From the NCBI GenBank assembly GCA_963969345.1, contig OZ017769.1, forward strand, positions 2,167,024 through 2,231,023: a stretch of DNA of 64,000 nucleotides, in the 5' to 3' direction. The translations under genes were made by a program, and so were the position numbers. Below the pieces are notes generated by a model, which was given only the letters and a program-made list of their open reading frames with translations, did not search any database and was not told where the DNA came from. The DNA comes from Turbatrix aceti (lineage: Eukaryota > Nematoda > Chromadorea > Rhabditida > Panagrolaimidae). How positions within the stretch are numbered: position 1 is the first letter of the stretch; each line of letters begins with the position of its first letter. Shown here piece by piece: positions 59,732-64,000 of the stretch.

Positions 59732-61717
59732 ATGTTGAATCCTACCGATTACGGTTCTTTGCGTGAGTTTTTCGACGTTGAATTTGTCTTTCCCCAACTC
59801 ACCTGCGACGAGGATCCTGTGGTAACCTTGAAAACTTTTTTTCGCAAAAACAACGGATGTTTTAGAGCATCAAAGCCCACAAAGACGTCCTTGCAAATCG
59901 ATGTGAAGTCTTTGCGGACATTTTCTACGGTAACGCAGAAGCAGCGACGACAGTCGAAGGCCTCCAGATTGTGCACGTCGATGACATCACACCCGATATC
60001 TTTGGATTCTTTATTCACTGCATGTATGCTCCTGACACGAAGAGATTCAGAATTACGGATGAAAATGTAGAAGGACTGCTTTATACTGGTTTGTTTTGTT
60101 TACTTTTTTTTTGATTATTTTCTAATTATTTTCTTTGCAGCCGAAAAATACCGCTTTCAAGTCTTGCGCCAAAAAAGCAAAGACTACATGTTTCGTCGAC
60201 TTTGCAGTTTGAATTGTGTCCATTTCTGGGCAATTGCCAAGAAGCATCAGCTCGTGGAACTCGAAGCAAAAGCCTCTGAAATGGCTAAGACTTCTGTCGA
60301 TATTGTGTTCGGGCATCATTGTAAGGAATGCATTTCTAAATAAATAAAATCCAAAAAATATTTTTCTAAAGTTTATAAAATTTGCAGCCCGCGATTACGC
60401 GGACGTCGACATGTGGATAGACGTCCTGTCAAGCAAGGGCTTTTCCTGTCACGATTTCAAAAACGTGATCACGAATGCCATTCAATGGGCTATGCGCTCC
60501 GAGGGGGGCCAGGATGCCCTGCTTTGCGACATCCGAAAAACGCTGAAACCACTCGAGCCCCTGCTTCAGCAGCACTTGATCAAGTACAGTATCCCATCGC
60601 ATATCCTCTACTCCGTGTTTTTCCCTAATTTCAAGTGCGCGCCTATCGCTTATACCGTCGAAGTCAAGGCAAGGGACCGATCTGGATCTATTTGGAGTGC
60701 CGTTCAGTGAGTTTTCCTTTTCTGACCAGAGATGGGGGATCAGATCACTTTTCGGATCAGATCAGCTCATAGATCAGATCAGATCACAGATAATCCAGCT
60801 CAGATCACGTGGAATTCAGATCAGATCGCAGATAATCCAGATCAGATCACATGGGATTCAGATCAGATCGCAGATAATCCAGATCAGATCACATGGGATT
60901 CAGATCAGATCGCAGATAATCCAGATCAGATCACAAATAATTCAGATCAGATCACTAGAAATTTTAAATTTTACACCTTGAAACACGTCCGCATTGCTGG
61001 TTTTTCGAAGAATATGATAGTTCTTAACAAAAAACAATTTATTTTGTACTTTTCGCTTCGAAACCAGTGTTCTCGGGAACCTGAACCCTAAATTCCGAGA
61101 TTTTGGGCTGGATCGAGTCAGATCAGATCAGATCAGATCCGAGTCAGATCAGATCAGATCAGATCGAAAATAATCCAGATCAGATCACTTGTTTATCAGA
61201 TCAGATTGCAGATAATCCAGATCAGATCATGAGCAAATGATCTGATCTGCCATCTCTGCTTCTGACCTTAAATATAAGGCAGAGTATTCAAAAAAATATA
61301 TAAATTACCGTATTAAGATTCACCCCCTGCAAGTCAGCACTGTTGGTGAAGGCAACAAATTCATCCAATGGTTACTCTATCCAGGGCTACCAAACCGACG
61401 ACGATCCATGGATCTGGCTGTCTCCTGGCGTACAAACCAAAATTTTTTGCAAAAAAGACGTCAGGTACACACTCATGTTTGCCACTTTTGACCCAACGTA
61501 CGGCGACCCGTCTGGAGCCTACTTCCGCTGCAGAGGCTCTAATTCTCGTCCGTCGGCGGATAAGAACTGCAATTCGTACTGTCGTTGCCGCAAGCATACA
61601 TGGAATGTATTTGAAATATGCTGTCAGTCATCTCCCCTGATCCCATCCAACAACGGCACTTTGGGATTGTTCATTCATGGTTGCAGTGTTTCTGCAAATC
61701 TTATTTTTGAGTCGTGA
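59732..61717 (+). CDS. BTB-BACK-PHR-like protein, copy C
   Basis: Exons 59732-59821, 59866-60088, 60141-60320, 60388-60706 and 61318-61717 give 403 aa. BTB: LREFFDVEFVFPQL, SIKAHKDVLANRCEVFADIF and FGFFIHCMYAPDT. BACK: exon 3 plus FKNVITNAIQWAMRSEGG. PHR-like last exon: AVQFTPCKSALLVKATN, VRYTLMFATFD, YFRC, SYCRC and, at the end, NNGTLGLFIHGCSVSANLIF, which resembles the NNGT..GGQIPE.IF close of PHR domains in BTBD proteins. The role would be a CUL3 adaptor with a modified substrate module; this is inference. Intron 1 is only 44 nt; intron 4 carries a MITE (60727-61258). Confidence 0.8.
60727..61258. mobile_element. MITE-like element of the GATCAGATCA family, copy 2, inside a BTB intron
   Basis: 532 bp, bounded by CAGAGATGG at the left and CCATCTCTG at the right. 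The left flank has about ten GATCAGATCA-type units (30-bp period with AATCCAGATCAGATCACATGG); the centre equals the centre of copy 1 in inverse orientation. Copies 1 and 2 together form a 2.2-kb spaced inverted repeat. Confidence 0.8.
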
Positions 61718-62545
61718 ATGAAGTAAAGCATTGTCGTCACACATATTTATATTTTGCACTTCCCAATGCCGAATTTGTTAGCATCCAGGGGAGGTTCAAC
61801 TTTTTGGTATATCGCATTTTTTCTGATGTCGGATTCTGGGATACGGCTTCTGCAATTTTCGACGTCAAATTTTCAAACTTCTTCAAAAATTCGAATTTTT
61901 GGTTTACCGGGGTATCTTGGCCCGAGAAATTGATTGCCGTATTTAGATTTCTCAGAAAACAACTACTTTTTTTGAAATTTTTGATTTACGGTGTTTGCGG
62001 TCACTTTTTTTGGCTGCAGCATCCGTCCCAAGGTAATCTGTAAATTGATTTACAGCATCTGTAGAGATAGAAATACAGACAAAAATACAGACCATTTAAT
62101 TTTACGGTTCTTATCTGTACAGACTCTGTAAATTATTTGTACAGACTATGTCAATTTTTTTTCGCCTAAAACAGTGTTTCTAAAGATAACTACAAATACC
62201 ACAAAAAAACACTTTTTTGACGTATTTCTACCGATTATTCATGTTCTTGAAAAAAAACACATGAAAAATTACAACTGAAAAAAAACACATTTATTCTGGT
62301 GCGCCGGAGTAAATGCTTTTCTGGGTCTAGTAATTAGTTTATACATGAGATGTCTCATTCAAATTTTGGGTGCAAAATTTACGTTTGCGATGTTCTGCAA
62401 TCAGTATGATCCATATCTTCACTTCTTCCACTCACCGTCGTGTCTACGTCGTCAGTTGCTACAGCCGTGTGCCTAGGTCAGTTTGAGTTACGGTAGATCA
62501 TTTGTAAATGTTACGCCTTTTCTTTTGCAGAACCTTTTCATCGCC
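61718..62545. other. Intergenic region between BTB copies C and D
   Basis: AT-rich, with TACAGACTCTGTA-like words near 62085-62150. A plausible 5' UTR exon of copy D ends about 62495 (ACG|GTAGATC), with an acceptor TTTTGCAG at 62530. No other gene seen. Confidence 0.45.
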
Positions 62546-63790
62546 ATGAGTTCGGGTCTCGGTTTTATGACCAAGTTTTTCAATGTTGTTTTCATCGTTC
62601 CTGACCGCAAGGCTTCTGCCAGCTCGTGCAAGGTGTCAACTTTTTTTGTTCATTGTTTTGAATAAATTTGAACTTTTTAGGAAATCAAAGCCCACAAATC
62701 GATTCTTGCAAACCGATCCGACTACTTTGCAAAAACGTTTTTTGGTCATACTTCTTCTACTCCTGAGCAAATCGAATTCGAAGTCAACGAAGAAGGACTC
62801 CAGGTGGTGCGTATCAATGATGTTGAATTTGACGTCTTTGAATACATGATTGAGTGCATGTACAACAGGCCGGCGACTGATTTCATTATAAACACGGATA
62901 ACTATGAACAATTGCTGTACGCCGGTAAATTTAAATTTTTTGAACCCATAAATGTTTTTGGCACATTTTTTTCAGCTAAGAAATTCAATTTTGAGGATTT
63001 TCGTACGAAATCGATCGACTTCATGACCAAGAATTTGGATGTTTCGAATTCTGTTCGATTCTGGGCGACGGCAAAGAAGTATCATCTCGGCGAGCTCGAG
63101 ACCAAGGCTTTCGAAAAAGCAGTTGGCGTCGTCGACGTCGCTTTTTCTACTGACGGTATGTTTTAAGAAGCGGAAAATATTTTTTTGTTTGCAAACGAAC
63201 ACGAACGAACATTTAGATTATTTTGTTCGAGGTATTAAATGACTTCGTTTTTCCGTTTTTGATACCAGTTTTTTCATGATTAAAATTGAGAAAAAAAATT
63301 GATCTGTAATTTTTTGTCAAAAACATTTTTTGTATTTTTTTTTATTTTTCGAAAATTTTGCCTTATTTGCAAACGAATACGACTAATTTTCCACTTTTTT
63401 TCAGCAGTCGAGCACGCTGACATCAAAATGTGGGAATTCGTCCTCTCGAGCGAGAAATTCAGATGCACTGACTTCCCAACTGTCCTCAACAACGTCATCT
63501 ACTGGGCGACTTTGTCCGAAGGCCTGTACTCGACTATCAGCGACATCCGCGACCTGCTCAAGCCTCTGCGGCACGCCATCAAGCAGCAGTACACCAAACT
63601 TCCGAATCCGGCTGTCGTGCACGATCTGTATTCCATCTATTTCCCGTATTTCAAAAACTGCACGGATAGCCAACTTTGTACTGTAGATACCGTCGAGGAT
63701 TGTGTTTCCCTGTGCGAAAATGTTTCTGTGAGTTTATTGATGACGAGTTTTGTATTTTTTTAAAGAACAATTAGTTTTCAGGTTGGGTGA
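62546..63790 (+). CDS. BTB-BACK protein lacking the PHR-like exon, copy D
   Basis: Exons 62546-62632, 62681-62924, 62976-63155, 63405-63727 and a 9-nt terminal exon 63782-63790 give about 280 aa. BTB: FFNVVFIVPDRKAS, EIKAHKSILANRSDYFAKTF and EYMIECMYNRP. Exon 3 is again 180 nt. Exon 4 has DFPTVLNNVIYWATLSEG and ends CENVS, then V-G-stop. The C-terminal cysteine-rich exon present in copies A-C is missing, and AATAAA follows at about 63866, so the gene seems to end as BTB-BACK only. The acceptor of exon 4 is a NAGNAG (TTTTCAGCAG). The very short last exon is uncertain; reading through the donor also stops soon. Confidence 0.7.
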
Positions 63791-64000
63791 ATTTGCCGTT
63801 CTCTGTCTAGCTCCAGGCTGACTTTCTTCCTTTTCTGACAGACTGAAATGTTGATATCGTAAAGATTAATAAATTAATGGTATGGATGCATTCTAAAAAG
63901 TATATTCGAGTCTCGAAATTGATAAAATAAATCGTTGTACAAAAATAAAAAAAAATGGTGTGCGTGCTGAACACTTTGCCAACTCGCGCGTAATCTTTTG
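63791..64000. other. 3' flank of BTB copy D to window end
   Basis: It contains AATAAATTAATGG near 63868 (candidate poly(A) signal) and AT-rich sequence. No further gene seen. Confidence 0.5.

Noticed and set aside
60732..61091. Open frame of DQIADNP-type repeats within the BTB copy C intron
   Set aside because: It is a translation of the repeat unit; the intron is defined by GTGAGT at 60707 and the acceptor before 61318, which restores the domain in phase.
60727..61258. CRISPR-like array because of the regular GATCAGATCA spacing
   Set aside because: Units are about 10-30 bp without unique spacers, lie in a eukaryotic intron, and are bounded by terminal inverted repeats: a MITE with satellite ends.
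1..64000. tRNA or rRNA genes
   Set aside because: I looked for B-box GGTTCGA-like words with paired arms and rRNA core sequences; none was convincing.

Overview
The window is nuclear DNA from a small-genome invertebrate, most likely a nematode. GC-rich exons alternate with very AT-rich introns that begin GTAAGT/GTGAGT and end TTTTCAG, and several introns are only 44-63 nt. Gene content agrees: a nematode-style protein tyrosine phosphatase, an astacin with EGF-CUB-TSP1 tail (nematode NAS type), and an expanded divergent BTB family. I cannot name the species. All gene models are hand-spliced from GT..AG sites with phase checking; no transcript or database evidence was available.

Layout. 1-2909 (+): 3' end of a TRAPPC10-like gene. 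4092-5555 (+): intronless hexosaminidase D. 6141-7461 (-): weakly FTH-like nematode protein. 9150-10651 (+): PTP. 10824-11282 (-): small hypothetical. 12418-13973 and 14459-16234 (-): two BTB-BACK-PHR-like paralogues. 17060-18053 (-): four-TM protein. 19481-21459 (-): protein with a 4E-BP-like motif. 21961-29267 (+): 14-exon SLC9C-like Na+/H+ exchanger, 1169 aa. 31132-34354 (+): four-FAS1 secreted or surface protein. 35512-38563 (+): astacin metalloprotease. 38657-41101 (-): 565-aa protein of unknown function. 42033-43233 (-): mitochondrial zeta-crystallin-type quinone oxidoreductase. 43.6-45.8 kb: repeat island with a BTB-family relic and a foldback element with ~480-bp arms. 45935-47124 (+): UEV1. 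47633-55282 (+): PHIP/BRWD protein, 1718 aa. 55747-56635 and 57515-58028 (+): elongin B and a diverged elongin-B-like paralogue. 58704-59221 (-): small secreted protein. 59732-61717 and 62546-63790 (+): two more members of the BTB family.

How genes relate. The 45.9-58.0 kb stretch is a same-strand run of ubiquitin-system genes: the UBC13 partner UEV, a CUL4-DDB1 receptor candidate, and elongin B with a paralogue. BTB proteins (possible CUL3 adaptors) lie beyond it. The four BTB genes share intron positions and phases, and exon 3 is exactly 180 nt in all four. I propose their C-terminal exon encodes a very diverged, cysteine-enriched PHR domain; one copy has lost it and one locus is a relic. 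Several foldback or MITE-like repeats occupy introns and intergenic DNA, including one family inserted in a BTB intron and again 2.2 kb away in inverse orientation.
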